From contig CACYLY010000063.1 in the NCBI GenBank assembly GCA_902775355.1, positions 374 to 36,631 on the forward strand: a DNA stretch of 36,258 bases, in the 5' to 3' direction. The first letter of the stretch is position 1; every line of letters begins with the position of its first letter. Made by a program: the position numbers and the translations under genes. The DNA comes from Oscillospiraceae bacterium. Its GTDB lineage: Bacteria; Bacillota; Clostridia; Oscillospirales; Oscillospiraceae. A model generated the notes under the pieces. That model was not told the origin of the DNA. It worked only from the letters and a program-made list of their open reading frames with translations, and searched no databases. Positions 25,544 through 34,276 of this stretch are shown piece after piece.

Positions 25544-26335
25544 ATGTTTATTGAGAACAAACAGGGCGACCTGATCTATATGACCTCCACGGTCCTCCCG
25601 GCAAGGCACGCCTTTCTGACCCGCTTCGGAGGGGTCAGCGAGGGGATCTTCGCCAGCCTCAACCTGAGCTCCAGCCGGGGGGACGACCCGGAGCGGGTGC
25701 GGGAGAACTACCGCCGGGCCGCGGCCCTGATGGGCGCGGAGATCGACGACTGCGCGGTGACCAAGCAGGTCCACGGCAATGTGGTGCGCATCGTGACCAG
25801 GGCGGACCGGCACCCGGCCCTGAGCAAGGTCCCCTATGAGGCGGACGGCATCGTCACCGCGGAAAAGGGCCTGCCGATCTTCTGCTTCACCGCCGACTGC
25901 GTGCCCGCCCTGCTGCTGGACCCGGAAAACCGCGTGGCCGGGGCCGTGCACTGCGGCTGGCGCAGCTCCGTGGCGGACATCCTGCGGGTGGCCCTGGAGC
26001 AGATGGAGCGCCTGGGCGCGAGAAGAGAGAGCGTCCGTGCTGCCCTGGGCCCGGCCATCGGCGCCTGCTGCTTCGAGACCGACGGGGACGTGCCCGCCGC
26101 CGTCGAGGCGTATCTGGGCGGGGACACGGAGGGACTCTGGACCCGGAAGGACAACGGAAAGTATCTGGTGGACCTGCGGCTTGCCAACAAGCGGCGGCTC
26201 CTGCAGCTGGGGCTTGCGGAGGAGCACATCGACCTGTCGGAGGAGTGCACCTTCTGCAGCCACGGGAAATACTGGTCCCACCGCTACACCAAAGGAAATC
26301 GGGGCAGCCAGGCTGCCTGCATCGTGCTGGAGTAA
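25544..26335 (+). CDS. pgeF: Purine nucleoside phosphorylase / laccase-domain protein (YfiH/YlmD type)
   Basis: 263 residues of the multicopper-polyphenol-oxidase-like family, now known as purine nucleoside phosphorylases with adenosine deaminase activity (LACC1/YfiH). The zinc site residues are all present: His77 in KQVHGN, Cys119 in TADCVPALL and His136 in GAVHCGWR, followed by GPAIGACCFE. The length is usual. A GGAG site lies 8 bases before ATG 25544. It begins a run of five plus-strand genes; the next gene starts 6 bases after its stop. Pairing with a cytidine deaminase two genes on suggests a nucleoside salvage theme (inference). Confidence 0.9.
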   Translation: MFIENKQGDLIYMTSTVLPARHAFLTRFGGVSEGIFASLNLSSSRGDDPERVRENYRRAAALMGAEIDDCAVTKQVHGNVVRIVTRADRHPALSKVPYEADGIVTAEKGLPIFCFTADCVPALLLDPENRVAGAVHCGWRSSVADILRVALEQMERLGARRESVRAALGPAIGACCFETDGDVPAAVEAYLGGDTEGLWTRKDNGKYLVDLRLANKRRLLQLGLAEEHIDLSEECTFCSHGKYWSHRYTKGNRGSQAACIVLE

Positions 26336-26341
26336 AGAACC

Positions 26342-28012
26342 ATGACTAAGAGTAAAAGAAGCCTTTGCCTGCTGCTGGCCCTGCTGATGCTGCTGACCCT
26401 GGCGGCCTGCGGCTCGGGCGTCAGCCCGGAGCAGGAGATCCTGGAGTCCACCGGCGGCAGGGACGTGCAGCGCGCCCCCGCCCTGGACCGAGTCTTCTCC
26501 GTCAACAGCAACAGCAAGTACAGCAAAAACCCCTTTGTGGCCACCAACCACGCCAACCAGCTGATCTGCGCCCTGGTCTATGAGAACATGATCGAGCTGG
26601 ACAACAACTTCGAGGTGATCCGGGGCAGCGGCCTCATCAGCGATTGGAAGTGCGACGACAGCGGCAAGAACTGGGAGCTGACCATCGAGCCGGGCCACTA
26701 TTTCTCCGACGGCACCGAGGTCATGCCCCGGGACGTGAGCTATTCCATGGGCTGGGCCATCAACTCCGACCGCTTCCACGGCCGCTTCGCCAGCTACCAG
26801 GGCGCCTCCCCCGGCGAGGGCGTGGTCTACGTCACCCTGGGCATCGGCGACAGGCAGTTCATCAAGCTCCTGAACCTGCCGGTGATCAAGTCGCCCACCT
26901 ACGGCTATCTGAGCCCCGCCGGCAACACCCCCGTGGGCAGCGGACCCTATTGTTATAATGAAGAGGGCGACGCGCTGATCGCCAACGAGTACTACCCCGG
27001 CTACGAGGACCTGCCGGTGGACACCATCTATCTGAAAGAGTACAACAACGCCGACGCCATCATCAGCGCCTTTGAGGACGGCTACATCGACGTGGTCATC
27101 AACGACCCCTCCAGCTATACCAACCTGGGCTACGCCAGCTCCAACGAGTTCCACACCTACGCCACCACCAACATGCACTACGTGGCCTTCAACGAGGAGA
27201 GCATGCTGGGGCGCTACAGCTACTTCCGCATCGCCATGCAGCACGCCTTTGACCGGGCCTACCTGGTGGAGCTGCTCCACGGCAACGCCGTGGCCGCCGC
27301 CCTGCCCATGTACCCCACCTGCTCGGCCTATCCGGCCGCCCTGGAGGAGAGGCTCAACTATGACCTGGAGGCCTGCAGGAACATCCTGTTCGCCGCCGGC
27401 GTCCAGGATTATGACGAGGACGGGATGCTGGAGTTCATGTCCGGCTCCCCCCAGAAGATCGACCTGCACTTTGTGGTCTGCGCCGACTCCAGCGCCAAGT
27501 GCGGCATCGCCCGCCGCTTCCAGGAGGACATGGCCTCCATCGGGCTGAAGGTCACCGTCCACGAGCTCACCTGGGCCGACTACTGCAAGGCCCTGGACGA
27601 GGGGCAGTTCAAGGCCGGCAAGCAGGTGGTCACCATGGACATGTACTACGCCGAGGTGAAGCTGCGCAACAACTTCGACCTGACCGAGCTGCTGCAGCCC
27701 CGCACCGAGCAGAACGCCATGACCAACCAGAATTTCACCCGCTCCAAGGACGCCACCATCGTCTCCCGGATCGAGCGCTATCTGGCCGCGCCGGACACCA
27801 CCCGGGCGGATGAGTTCTACCAGCTGTGCGACTACATTATGAACACCTCCGGCTCCATGATCGTCATCGGCTTTGAAAAGCAGCAGATCATCACCCGCCG
27901 GGGCGTGTGCCGGGGCATCAACCCCAACTACGGCAATCCCCTCTACGGCTTTGCCAACTGGGAGATCATCCTGGAGGAGCCGGCAAAGCCCCAAAAGGAA
28001 AAAGAAGGATAA
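26342..28012 (+). CDS. Family 5 extracellular solute-binding lipoprotein
   Basis: 556 residues. Signal peptide with lipobox LTLAAC (lipid Cys23). The rest matches the peptide/nickel/oligosaccharide-binding SBP_5 fold: LVYENMIELDNNFEVI near the N-terminus, the FSDGTEVMPRDVSYSMGWAI hallmark, SGPYCYNEEGDALIANEYYP, and the hinge/late segments FRIAMQHAFDRAYLVELLHG and LTWADYCKAL. It would deliver a ligand to an ABC importer, but no OppBCDF-type permease or ATPase genes are in the window. The ribosome site GGAGTAAAG overlaps the pgeF stop, so translation is coupled to pgeF. Confidence 0.9.
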   Translation: MTKSKRSLCLLLALLMLLTLAACGSGVSPEQEILESTGGRDVQRAPALDRVFSVNSNSKYSKNPFVATNHANQLICALVYENMIELDNNFEVIRGSGLISDWKCDDSGKNWELTIEPGHYFSDGTEVMPRDVSYSMGWAINSDRFHGRFASYQGASPGEGVVYVTLGIGDRQFIKLLNLPVIKSPTYGYLSPAGNTPVGSGPYCYNEEGDALIANEYYPGYEDLPVDTIYLKEYNNADAIISAFEDGYIDVVINDPSSYTNLGYASSNEFHTYATTNMHYVAFNEESMLGRYSYFRIAMQHAFDRAYLVELLHGNAVAAALPMYPTCSAYPAALEERLNYDLEACRNILFAAGVQDYDEDGMLEFMSGSPQKIDLHFVVCADSSAKCGIARRFQEDMASIGLKVTVHELTWADYCKALDEGQFKAGKQVVTMDMYYAEVKLRNNFDLTELLQPRTEQNAMTNQNFTRSKDATIVSRIERYLAAPDTTRADEFYQLCDYIMNTSGSMIVIGFEKQQIITRRGVCRGINPNYGNPLYGFANWEIILEEPAKPQKEKEG

Positions 28013-28042
28013 TACATATTATATATAAGGGAGAGAAGAATC

Positions 28043-28429
28043 ATGACGGACAGAGAATTGATGTCTATGGCCAAGGAGGCGTCCCTGAACGCCTACGTTC
28101 CCTATTCCCGCTTTTCTGTGGGCGCGGCCCTGGAGTGCATGGACGGGAAGGTCTTCACCGGCTGCAACGTGGAGAACGCCGCCCTGGGCGACACCATCTG
28201 CGCCGAGCGCACCGCCTGCGTCAAGGCCGTCAGCGAGGGCTACCGGGAGTTCCGCCGGATCGCCATCTACGCCGACAGCCAGAACTGGTGCACCCCCTGC
28301 GGCTCCTGCCGGCAGTTTTTGTCGGAGTTTGCCGGGGAGAACGACCTGGAGGTCCTGTGCGCCAAGGCCGGCGGCCGTTACGTGAGCTATAAGCTCTCGG
28401 AGCTGATGCCCCACACCTTCGGCTTCTGA
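28043..28429 (+). CDS. cdd: Cytidine deaminase
   Basis: 128 residues, the small tetrameric type. Converts cytidine and deoxycytidine to uridine forms in pyrimidine salvage. Zinc ligands Cys53, Cys86 and Cys89 and catalytic Glu55 are in TICAERTA and TPCGSCRQ; the substrate-binding N-terminal YVPYSRFSVGAAL and CNVENAA are intact. AAGGGAGAG precedes ATG 28043, 30 bases after the solute-binding gene. Only 3 bases separate its stop from the next gene. Confidence 0.96.
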   Translation: MTDRELMSMAKEASLNAYVPYSRFSVGAALECMDGKVFTGCNVENAALGDTICAERTACVKAVSEGYREFRRIAIYADSQNWCTPCGSCRQFLSEFAGENDLEVLCAKAGGRYVSYKLSELMPHTFGF

Positions 28430-28432
28430 GCC

Positions 28433-29782
28433 GTGACGGGGAAGCTGAAAAACTGGATCGGGGACCGAGGCCGGGGGAACGCCCCGGCCTGGGCGCTTTT
28501 GGCCCTGTACCTGTTCATGCTGGCGCTGAACCTGATGACCCCCATGGCCGGGGACGACTATGTCCATTACTATGGCATGGACGGGGAGCACATCCGCAGT
28601 CTGTCCCAGATCGCGGAAAACCTGAAGGATCTGTGGCAGAACACCAACGGGCGGGTGCTGGCGCACTTTTTCGTGTATCTGATGCAGATCCCGCCCCGGG
28701 TGGTCTTCTCCCTGCTGAACGCGGTCGTGCTCCCGCTGCTGCTCTGGCTGCTGCTGCGCTTCCTGCCGGAGGGGGAGCGGAAACGCCTGCTCTGGCTTGG
28801 CCTGGGCGGGATGCTGCTCTGGTGCTGGATGCCCGGCTTCGGAGAGGTCTTCCTCTGGCTCACCGGCTCCTGCAACTACGGCTGGAGCCTGCCGCTGCTC
28901 TTCGCCGCCCTGCTGCCCTTTTACCGGGCGGCTGCGGGGGCGGAGCCCGGGGGGAAGCTCTGGCAGACCGCGCTCTGGTGCCTCTGCTGCCTGGCCTGTG
29001 CCGCCTATAACGAGAGCAACGGCGTCTGCCTGCTGGCCGCCGCCTTCCTGCTGGGCCTGTCCGTCTGGATCCGGGAGAAGCGGCTCCCCTGGCGGCTTAC
29101 CGCCGCCTTTGCCTGCGGCTGCCTGGGCTTTCTGCTCCTGCTCAGCGCCCCGGCTACCCTGGCGACCCGGGTGGGCGGACTGTCGCTGCTGAGCCTGGTG
29201 CAGGGGATGAAGGCGTCTCTGGGCTGGCTGGAGACCTGCATGCTGCCGCTCTATCTGTTCTACGCGCTGCTGATGGCCGGGGCGATCGGCCGGGGAGTGG
29301 ACCGCAGACTGCTGCTGGCCTCCGCCGCGCTGCTGCTGGGCGGCCTGGCCTCTGTTCTGGCCCTGTCCGCCGCCGCCTATCTGGTGGGCCGCTCCTTTGC
29401 GGCCTGCGCCTGCCTGACCATCGTGGCCTGCCTGGTGCTGGCCGCCGGCCTGCCGGCGGAGGACCGGCGGGGGCGGGTGGTCCCCGTCGCGGCGCTGCTG
29501 GGCGTGCTCTTTGCCTTCTCCTTCCTGCGGGGAACGGGGGATGTGCTGTCCCTCTATCTCCAGAGCAGGGAGCGGACCGCCGCCGTCTGCGAGGCCCGGG
29601 AGAGCGGCCGGCGGGAGGTGACGCTGAAGCGCTTCGTCACCACCACCGGCTATGCCGAGATCTCCTATGAGGAGCTGGAGGAGTCGCCGGAGTGCTGGTA
29701 CAATGACCTGCTGGCGAAATACTATGGCTTGGAACGGGTCTACGGCCTGCTGCCCGAGACCGGGACCGGGGGAGAGGGATGA
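28433..29782 (+). CDS. Polytopic membrane protein (DUF6056-like), copy 1
   Basis: 449 residues with about 10-12 transmembrane helices. The first periplasmic loop has AGDDYVHYYG and TNGRVLAHFFVYLM, the signature I associate with DUF6056, a family of presumed membrane glycosyltransferases with GT-C-like layout. Further motifs (SCNYGWSLPLLFAALLPFY, YNESNGVCLL) match the second copy at 31250-32593. The GTG start at 28433, 3 bases after cdd, lacks its own ribosome site, implying translational coupling; a later start cannot be excluded. It ends in an ATGA overlap with the PIG-V-like gene. The role is likely envelope glycan assembly (inference). Confidence 0.78.
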   Translation: MTGKLKNWIGDRGRGNAPAWALLALYLFMLALNLMTPMAGDDYVHYYGMDGEHIRSLSQIAENLKDLWQNTNGRVLAHFFVYLMQIPPRVVFSLLNAVVLPLLLWLLLRFLPEGERKRLLWLGLGGMLLWCWMPGFGEVFLWLTGSCNYGWSLPLLFAALLPFYRAAAGAEPGGKLWQTALWCLCCLACAAYNESNGVCLLAAAFLLGLSVWIREKRLPWRLTAAFACGCLGFLLLLSAPATLATRVGGLSLLSLVQGMKASLGWLETCMLPLYLFYALLMAGAIGRGVDRRLLLASAALLLGGLASVLALSAAAYLVGRSFAACACLTIVACLVLAAGLPAEDRRGRVVPVAALLGVLFAFSFLRGTGDVLSLYLQSRERTAAVCEARESGRREVTLKRFVTTTGYAEISYEELEESPECWYNDLLAKYYGLERVYGLLPETGTGGEG

Positions 29783-31131
29783 AGAAGCTGTTTGAGACCA
29801 AGGCGGAGGCCTGGATCTCCTCTCTGGGGCTGCTGGGGCTGGGAGCGCTGTTTTTGCACTGGAGACTGGTGAACAATACGGCCAACCACGCCGGCCGTCT
29901 GCTGGCCGGGCTCTCGGTGCTGCTCTTTGCCTGGGGCTGCCTGCGCTTTGTGCGGCAGTGGATGAGATTCTGGTCCGGGAAGACGGCGCTCGCGCCGGAG
30001 AGCGGGACGGAAACGGGCGTCGCCCTGTGGAAGGTGGCGCTGCTCTCCCTGCTGGCAGCCCTGCTGGAGCTGGCTTTGATCCTGGGACTCCGCGCCTGGA
30101 TGGGCGATCCCGGAGGGCTGGAAGCGAGGCTGCGCTGGTTCGCGGGGGTCGATACCGGCAATTACATGGATATCGCCCGCTGCTGGTACGCGCCAAGCTC
30201 CTTGGCGGAGGAGTGCCGCCTGGTCTTCTATCCTCTGTACCCCCTGCTGACCAGGGGACTCTACCTCCTGGGGATGGAGCTCTATACCGCAGGGACGCTG
30301 GTCGCCCTGGTATTTTACGTGCTTTCCAACTGTGTGCTCTACCGGCTGCTGTGCCTGGACTATCCCGAGGAGCGGGCCAGGTCTGTGATGAAGTATACGG
30401 TGCTGCTTCCGGCTGCGTTCTTTTTCGTCGTTCCCATGAGCGAGAGCGTGTTTTTCTTCTGGTGCCTGCTGAGCATGTATCTGGCCCGGAAGCGCCGCTG
30501 GCTCTGGGCCGGTGCGGCCGGCGCCCTCGCTGCCTTTGCCCGCTCTCTGGGGGTACTGGTATTCGCGCCGCTGCTGTTTGAGGCGGTGGCCGCCTGGATC
30601 TGCGAGCCCGAGCGCGCCCGGAAAGGGGCGTTCAGCGTGGCCTGCTGCTTCCTGGTGCTGCTGGGTCTGGCCGGTTACCTTTGGATCAACGCCCGGTATT
30701 ATGGCGATTCCTTCAAGTACATGGAGGTGGAGGCGGAGCACTGGGGACAGCAGATGGGCCTGTTTTTCCGAAGCGTGGCCTTTCAGATCGATAACGCCCT
30801 GGCGGATCTGCAGCAGCCCTATGCGCTCAAGTCCCTGGGACTCTGGTTCCCCAACGTGCTGTGGATCATGGCGGCGCTGATGCTGTTTGCACTGACGGGG
30901 GGAAAGCTGCGGGCAAGCTACGGCGTGTGGTATATCGTGTACGTCTTTTTCGCCCTGGCGCCTACCTATTTGATCAGCGCGCCGCGCTATCTGGTGGCGG
31001 CGGTGCCGGTGTATCCGGCGCTGGCCTCCCTGAAGCTGAGCAAGGGGCTGGACCGGGCGCTGGCCCTGCTGTGCGCCCTGGCGGCGCTGGCCTATATCCT
31101 GGCCTTTGTCAACAGCCTGGACGTTTTCTGA
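29779..31131 (+). CDS. PIG-V-like mannosyltransferase family membrane protein
   Basis: 450 residues with about ten hydrophobic helices. The luminal-type loop VDTGNYMDIARCWY followed by FYPLYPLLTRGLYLLG matches the PIG-V/GT76 family (lipid-linked GT-C mannosyltransferases), whose catalytic Asp sits in this loop. LLPAAFFFVVPMSESVFFFW and RKRRWLWAGAAGALAAFARS are the expected mid-protein motifs. It overlaps the preceding gene by 4 bases (ATGA), so the two are translated together and probably act on the same envelope polymer. A bidirectional terminator follows. Confidence 0.85.
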   Translation: MKKLFETKAEAWISSLGLLGLGALFLHWRLVNNTANHAGRLLAGLSVLLFAWGCLRFVRQWMRFWSGKTALAPESGTETGVALWKVALLSLLAALLELALILGLRAWMGDPGGLEARLRWFAGVDTGNYMDIARCWYAPSSLAEECRLVFYPLYPLLTRGLYLLGMELYTAGTLVALVFYVLSNCVLYRLLCLDYPEERARSVMKYTVLLPAAFFFVVPMSESVFFFWCLLSMYLARKRRWLWAGAAGALAAFARSLGVLVFAPLLFEAVAAWICEPERARKGAFSVACCFLVLLGLAGYLWINARYYGDSFKYMEVEAEHWGQQMGLFFRSVAFQIDNALADLQQPYALKSLGLWFPNVLWIMAALMLFALTGGKLRASYGVWYIVYVFFALAPTYLISAPRYLVAAVPVYPALASLKLSKGLDRALALLCALAALAYILAFVNSLDVF

Positions 31132-31154
31132 GGGCAGCCCGGACAAGCGGGATC

Positions 31155-31206
31155 AAAAAAGCTGTTCGGCGAATTCAACTGCGAATTCGTCGAACAGCTT
31201 TTTCGG
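31155..31206. terminator. Long bidirectional terminator between convergent genes
   Basis: A 21-bp stem with one G-T pair (31156-31176 with 31183-31203), loop AACTGC, bounded by A and T runs on both sides. Serves the plus-strand gene ending at 31131 and the minus-strand gene ending at 31250. Confidence 0.93.
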
Positions 31207-31249
31207 CTTTCGGTATGCGCTGCCGGGAAACAGCGGCCTTTGCGCCCGG

Positions 31250-32593
31250 TCAGGCCTTGCCGCCGGCAGATCCCGCGGGCGGAAGACCCTGGACTTCTTC
31301 CAAGCCGTAATAGTCTGCCAGGCTCCAGTTGGGCCAGATGCGGCTTTCCTCCATGTTCAGGTCGTCCAGCCCCAGGGCGGCGCTGTATCGGGTCGCGGGC
31401 TCATAGACCTCCAGGGCCACCTTGGTCTCCCCGGCGGCCAGCGCCTCGCGGATACGCGCCTCCCGGAGAAGAAAATGCCGGTGGATCACCAGGACATCCA
31501 GGGCGCCCAGGGAAAAGTTGAAGGCAAAGAGCACTGCAAGAGCGGCTGCCGTGAGCACGGGGAGAAGAGGACGGCGCAGCTCCAGCAGCGCGGAAAAGAG
31601 CAGCAGGCAGGCCAGAACCGTGAAAAAAACCGTAAAGCAGAAGTGCCTGGGCACAAAGTAGCTGGCGAAGAAGAAGGAGGCGAGGGAGCCCAGACCCGCC
31701 AGAAAGAGCACGGCGGAGAGGATCATGCGCCGCCGGTCGGCCCGAAGAAGGAGGCACAGGGCAAAGCACAGGGCAAAGAGAAAAAAGAGCGGGAGCAGCT
31801 GATCCCGGCAGAGATTCAGGATGTATTTGAAGTTTGCTGCCCAGGAGCTGAGATCCAGTCCGGCGGAGCGGCCGCGGGTCGCAGGAGCGGACATCAGGAA
31901 GCAGTAGCCCAGAACGCCCAGCAGCAGCCCCGCGGGGGCCTGCCAGGTCAGGCGCTTCTCCCGCAGCGCCGTGAGCAGGGTGAGGCAGAGGGCCGCAAAG
32001 AGCATGGCCAGGGAGCCGTTTTCCGAATAGGCGCCCACCAGAGGAGCGAAAAGCAGAAAGGCCAGATCCCGGAACAGGCTCTTCTTCCGCTCCCGTCCGA
32101 GAAAAGCCTCGGCATAGGGGAGGAGGAAGAGCAGGAAGAAAACCATGCCCCAGCCGTAGTTCACCGCGCCGTCCAGCCAGAGGACGACCTGACCGAAGGC
32201 GGGCAGCTCGTTAAAGAGCAGCAGGGCGCCCAGCAGCAGGAGAAGGAGGCGGCGCTTATCGTTTTCGGCCCGGGTATAGCGGGCGAAGAGGAGGAAGAGG
32301 AAGACGGCGAGGCAGGCGTTCAAAACACTGAAAACAGCCTTGGGCGCAAGCAGGATCAGCTGCACCAGGGCGTGAGCCACGACGCGGCCGTTGGTGAGCT
32401 GCCGGTGGACGGCCATGGAGGCCGGGATCTGCAGGGGGCTGGTGATCCGGCGGTTGTCTGCCCAGCTGAAGCAATAGGAATAGTCGTCCGCCAGCATGGG
32501 CGTCAGCGCGGTCAGCACCAGCATCACCAGAAAGACAGCCAGGTACAGAAAGACCAGCGCCCGAAAGGCAGGAGAGGATCGGAAGGCTTTCAT
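31250..32593 (-). CDS. Polytopic membrane protein (DUF6056-like), copy 2
   Basis: 447 residues, paralogue of the protein at 28433-29782 and nearly the same length. [48 protein letters not shown] and [13 protein letters not shown] align with copy 1 motif by motif. About 10-12 transmembrane helices. ATG 32593 is chosen (GAGGTG 5 bases upstream); a GTG two codons earlier overlaps that site. It is transcribed toward copy 1 and the PIG-V-like gene, so the locus holds three related envelope GT-C-like proteins. Confidence 0.78.
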   Translation of the reverse strand: MKAFRSSPAFRALVFLYLAVFLVMLVLTALTPMLADDYSYCFSWADNRRITSPLQIPASMAVHRQLTNGRVVAHALVQLILLAPKAVFSVLNACLAVFLFLLFARYTRAENDKRRLLLLLLGALLLFNELPAFGQVVLWLDGAVNYGWGMVFFLLFLLPYAEAFLGRERKKSLFRDLAFLLFAPLVGAYSENGSLAMLFAALCLTLLTALREKRLTWQAPAGLLLGVLGYCFLMSAPATRGRSAGLDLSSWAANFKYILNLCRDQLLPLFFLFALCFALCLLLRADRRRMILSAVLFLAGLGSLASFFFASYFVPRHFCFTVFFTVLACLLLFSALLELRRPLLPVLTAAALAVLFAFNFSLGALDVLVIHRHFLLREARIREALAAGETKVALEVYEPATRYSAALGLDDLNMEESRIWPNWSLADYYGLEEVQGLPPAGSAGGKA

Positions 32594-32805
32594 GCGCACA
32601 CCTCTACACTAAGATTGCCCCCATGCTACCATATGCAGGGTGGAAAAGCAACGCAAAGGGGGAAATTTTGTGTTCCGGCCCGCATTTCCGCTTTTCCGCC
32701 CGGCGGACAGGGCGGCAAGAGGCGGCTTGTTACCGTTCTGCCACTATTTTTGTCGCCCTGCACAAAAACATCAAAAAAATTTCTCCGAAAACAACAAAAT
32801 TCTTC
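32594..32805. other. Divergent intergenic region upstream of the S10 operon
   Basis: 212 bases, no gene. The right half is strikingly AT-rich (CACAAAAACATCAAAAAAAT and AAAACAACAAAATTC), which may act as an UP element for the strong promoter at 32806. A moderate minus-strand promoter candidate is at 32623-32651. Confidence 0.5.
32623..32651 (-). promoter_or_regulatory. Possible promoter of DUF6056-like copy 2
   Basis: On the minus strand, TTGCTT (32646-32651), 17 bases, TAGCAT (32623-32628). Weak match to consensus but well placed, about 35 bases before the ATG. Confidence 0.4.
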
Positions 32806-32834
32806 TTGACATTCAGGGGATGGCCTGCTATACT
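32806..32834 (+). promoter_or_regulatory. Promoter of the S10 ribosomal protein operon
   Basis: TTGACA (32806-32811), 17 bases, TATACT (32829-32834), preceded by an A-rich tract. Start of transcription near 32841, leaving a leader of about 300 bases before rpsJ. Confidence 0.9.
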
Positions 32835-32840
32835 AACGAA

Positions 32841-33144
32841 GCGCCTGTGCGGAAAGCAGGGCGTATTATGCGAGGAAGCGGGAGATTGCTCGGGATTCCG
32901 AGGTAACTTCCGTGGAGTATGTCCGGTGTCGGAGGCATATCCGGCACGCAATCGGGCGGCTGAAACCTGTTTTTGTACACGCGTATATCGCGTGCACGGG
33001 GATCGACCGGCCATCTGGCCGGTTTTGTTTTTCGGACACGGCCTGATACGCACGGTTGTGTGTGCAAAAATTGTTTCATCCGTACGCATAAGGGAGGCGG
33101 ACCCAATGCCGCCGAAAAACGTACGAAAAAAGGAGAAATCACCC
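32841..33144 (+). promoter_or_regulatory. Structured S10 operon leader with terminator-like hairpin
   Basis: Three hairpins are readable: GTGTCGGA (32926-32933) with TCCGGCAC (32940-32947); GTACACGCG with CGCGTGCAC (about 32976-32998, one mismatch); and ACCGGCC-ATCT-GGCCGGT (about 33007-33024) followed by TTTGTTTTT, which has the form of an intrinsic terminator 120 bases before rpsJ. This suggests transcription attenuation. In E. coli L4 controls the S10 leader; no such link is established for this lineage and the structure here is different. Confidence 0.65.
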
Positions 33145-33459
33145 ATGGCAAGCAACAAGAACATGATCCGCATCCGCCTGAAGGCCTATGACCACCAGCT
33201 CATCGACAAGGCCGCCGAAACCATCGTGGAAGCCGCCAAGCGCACCGACGCCAAGGTCTCCGGCCCCATCCCCCTGCCCACCAAGACCGAGATCGTCACC
33301 ATCCTGCGCGCCGTTCATAAGTATAAGGACAGCCGCGAGCAGTTTGAGCGCCGCACCCACAAGCGCCTGATCGACATCATGAGCCCCACCCAGAAGACCG
33401 TGGAAGCCCTGATGAACCTGGAAGTCCCCGCCGGCGTGGAGATCGAGATCAAGCTCTAA
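33145..33459 (+). CDS. rpsJ: 30S ribosomal protein S10
   Basis: 104 residues, full length. [39 protein letters not shown], the [10 protein letters not shown] loop and [10 protein letters not shown] are typical S10; it sits in the 30S head and also acts as NusE in antitermination. AAAAGGAG lies 8 bases before ATG 33145; an upstream in-frame ATG at 33106 lacks a ribosome site. First gene of the operon. Confidence 0.97.
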   Translation: MASNKNMIRIRLKAYDHQLIDKAAETIVEAAKRTDAKVSGPIPLPTKTEIVTILRAVHKYKDSREQFERRTHKRLIDIMSPTQKTVEALMNLEVPAGVEIEIKL

Positions 33460-33605
33460 GAGGCAGGGGAGCCAAAGAGGAAAAACCATTTCAATGACCC
33501 ATGGTCCGCAGCTTGCGAATGCGGACGGGTTAAGTTGCCAGCCTCTGGACGGGCGGACCACCCGGGCTAAGCGAGGCAACCAATAACCGAAGGAGGAAAT
33601 ACCAG
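33460..33605 (+). promoter_or_regulatory. Structured rpsJ-rplC spacer, possible cis-regulatory RNA
   Basis: 146 bases between two genes of an otherwise tightly packed operon. A 7-bp hairpin GTCCGCA (33504-33510) with TGCGGAC (33520-33526), and a larger stem GTTGCC (33534-33539) with GGCAAC (33575-33580) that competes with GCCTC (33541-33545)/GAGGC (33573-33577). No U tract. Ends with GAAGGAGG before rplC. Confidence 0.55.
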
Positions 33606-34256
33606 ATGAAGAAAGCCATCATTGGCAAGAAGGTCGGCATGACGCAGATCTTCGACGAGACGGGCAAGGTCATTCCCGTCACTGTCATCGAGGCTGGCCC
33701 CTGCACGGTGGTCGCCAAGATGAGCAAGGAAAAAGAGGGTTACGAGGCTGTTCAGTTCGGCTTTGAGGAAGTCGGCGAGAAGAAGCTCTCCAAGCCCGAG
33801 GCAGGCCACCTGAAGAAGGCCGGCGTTGCCGCAGTCAAGCACCTCAAGGAGTTCCGCCTGGAGGATACCGCAAAGTTTGAAGTGGGCGATACCGTCAAGG
33901 CCGACATTTTCGCCGAGGGCGACAAGGTCGACGTGACCGGCATCAGCAAGGGCCACGGCTACGCCGGCGTCATCAAGCGCTTCGGCCAGGGCCGCACCCC
34001 CACCAGCCACGGCGGCGGCCACATGGGCGTGGATCAGGTCACCGTGCAGAACCTGGACATCGTCAAGGTCGACGCCGAGCTGAACCTGATCGCCATCCGC
34101 GGCGCCGTTCCCGGCCCCAAGGGCAGCATCGTCTACATTAAGAATACTGTGAAGACCCAGCCCGTCAAGAAGGGCGAGGCCGCCGCAGTCAGCGTCAACC
34201 CGCAGAAGCAGTCCGCGCGTGTCAACCCGCAGAAGGCTTCCGCCCGTACCAAGTAA
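33606..34256 (+). CDS. rplC: 50S ribosomal protein L3, apparently missing its central loop
   Basis: 216 residues. N-terminal [40 protein letters not shown] and [18 protein letters not shown] are clear L3. Oddity: SHGGG is followed immediately by [12 protein letters not shown] (junction 34011-34022). Normal bacterial L3 carries about 26 residues here (RH..GSMG ... PGKKLPG), the extension that reaches toward the peptidyl transferase centre and contains the methylated Gln region. The frame is intact and a GGCC microhomology is possible at the joint. The C-terminus instead carries an unusual tail ([20 protein letters not shown]) with an internal VNPQK-x-SAR duplication. Confidence 0.93.
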   Translation: MKKAIIGKKVGMTQIFDETGKVIPVTVIEAGPCTVVAKMSKEKEGYEAVQFGFEEVGEKKLSKPEAGHLKKAGVAAVKHLKEFRLEDTAKFEVGDTVKADIFAEGDKVDVTGISKGHGYAGVIKRFGQGRTPTSHGGGHMGVDQVTVQNLDIVKVDAELNLIAIRGAVPGPKGSIVYIKNTVKTQPVKKGEAAAVSVNPQKQSARVNPQKASARTK

Positions 34257-34276
34257 AAGAAAGGAGAGCAGCATAA

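Noticed and set aside
25526-27994. 822-codon open frame antisense to pgeF and the solute-binding protein
   Set aside because: Composition is a GC-rich reverse-frame artefact; both plus-strand genes carry active-site or lipobox motifs.
28019-30196. 725-codon open frame antisense to cdd and the membrane proteins
   Set aside because: Gln/Arg/Pro-rich shadow with no recognisable domain; the plus strand is clearly coding.
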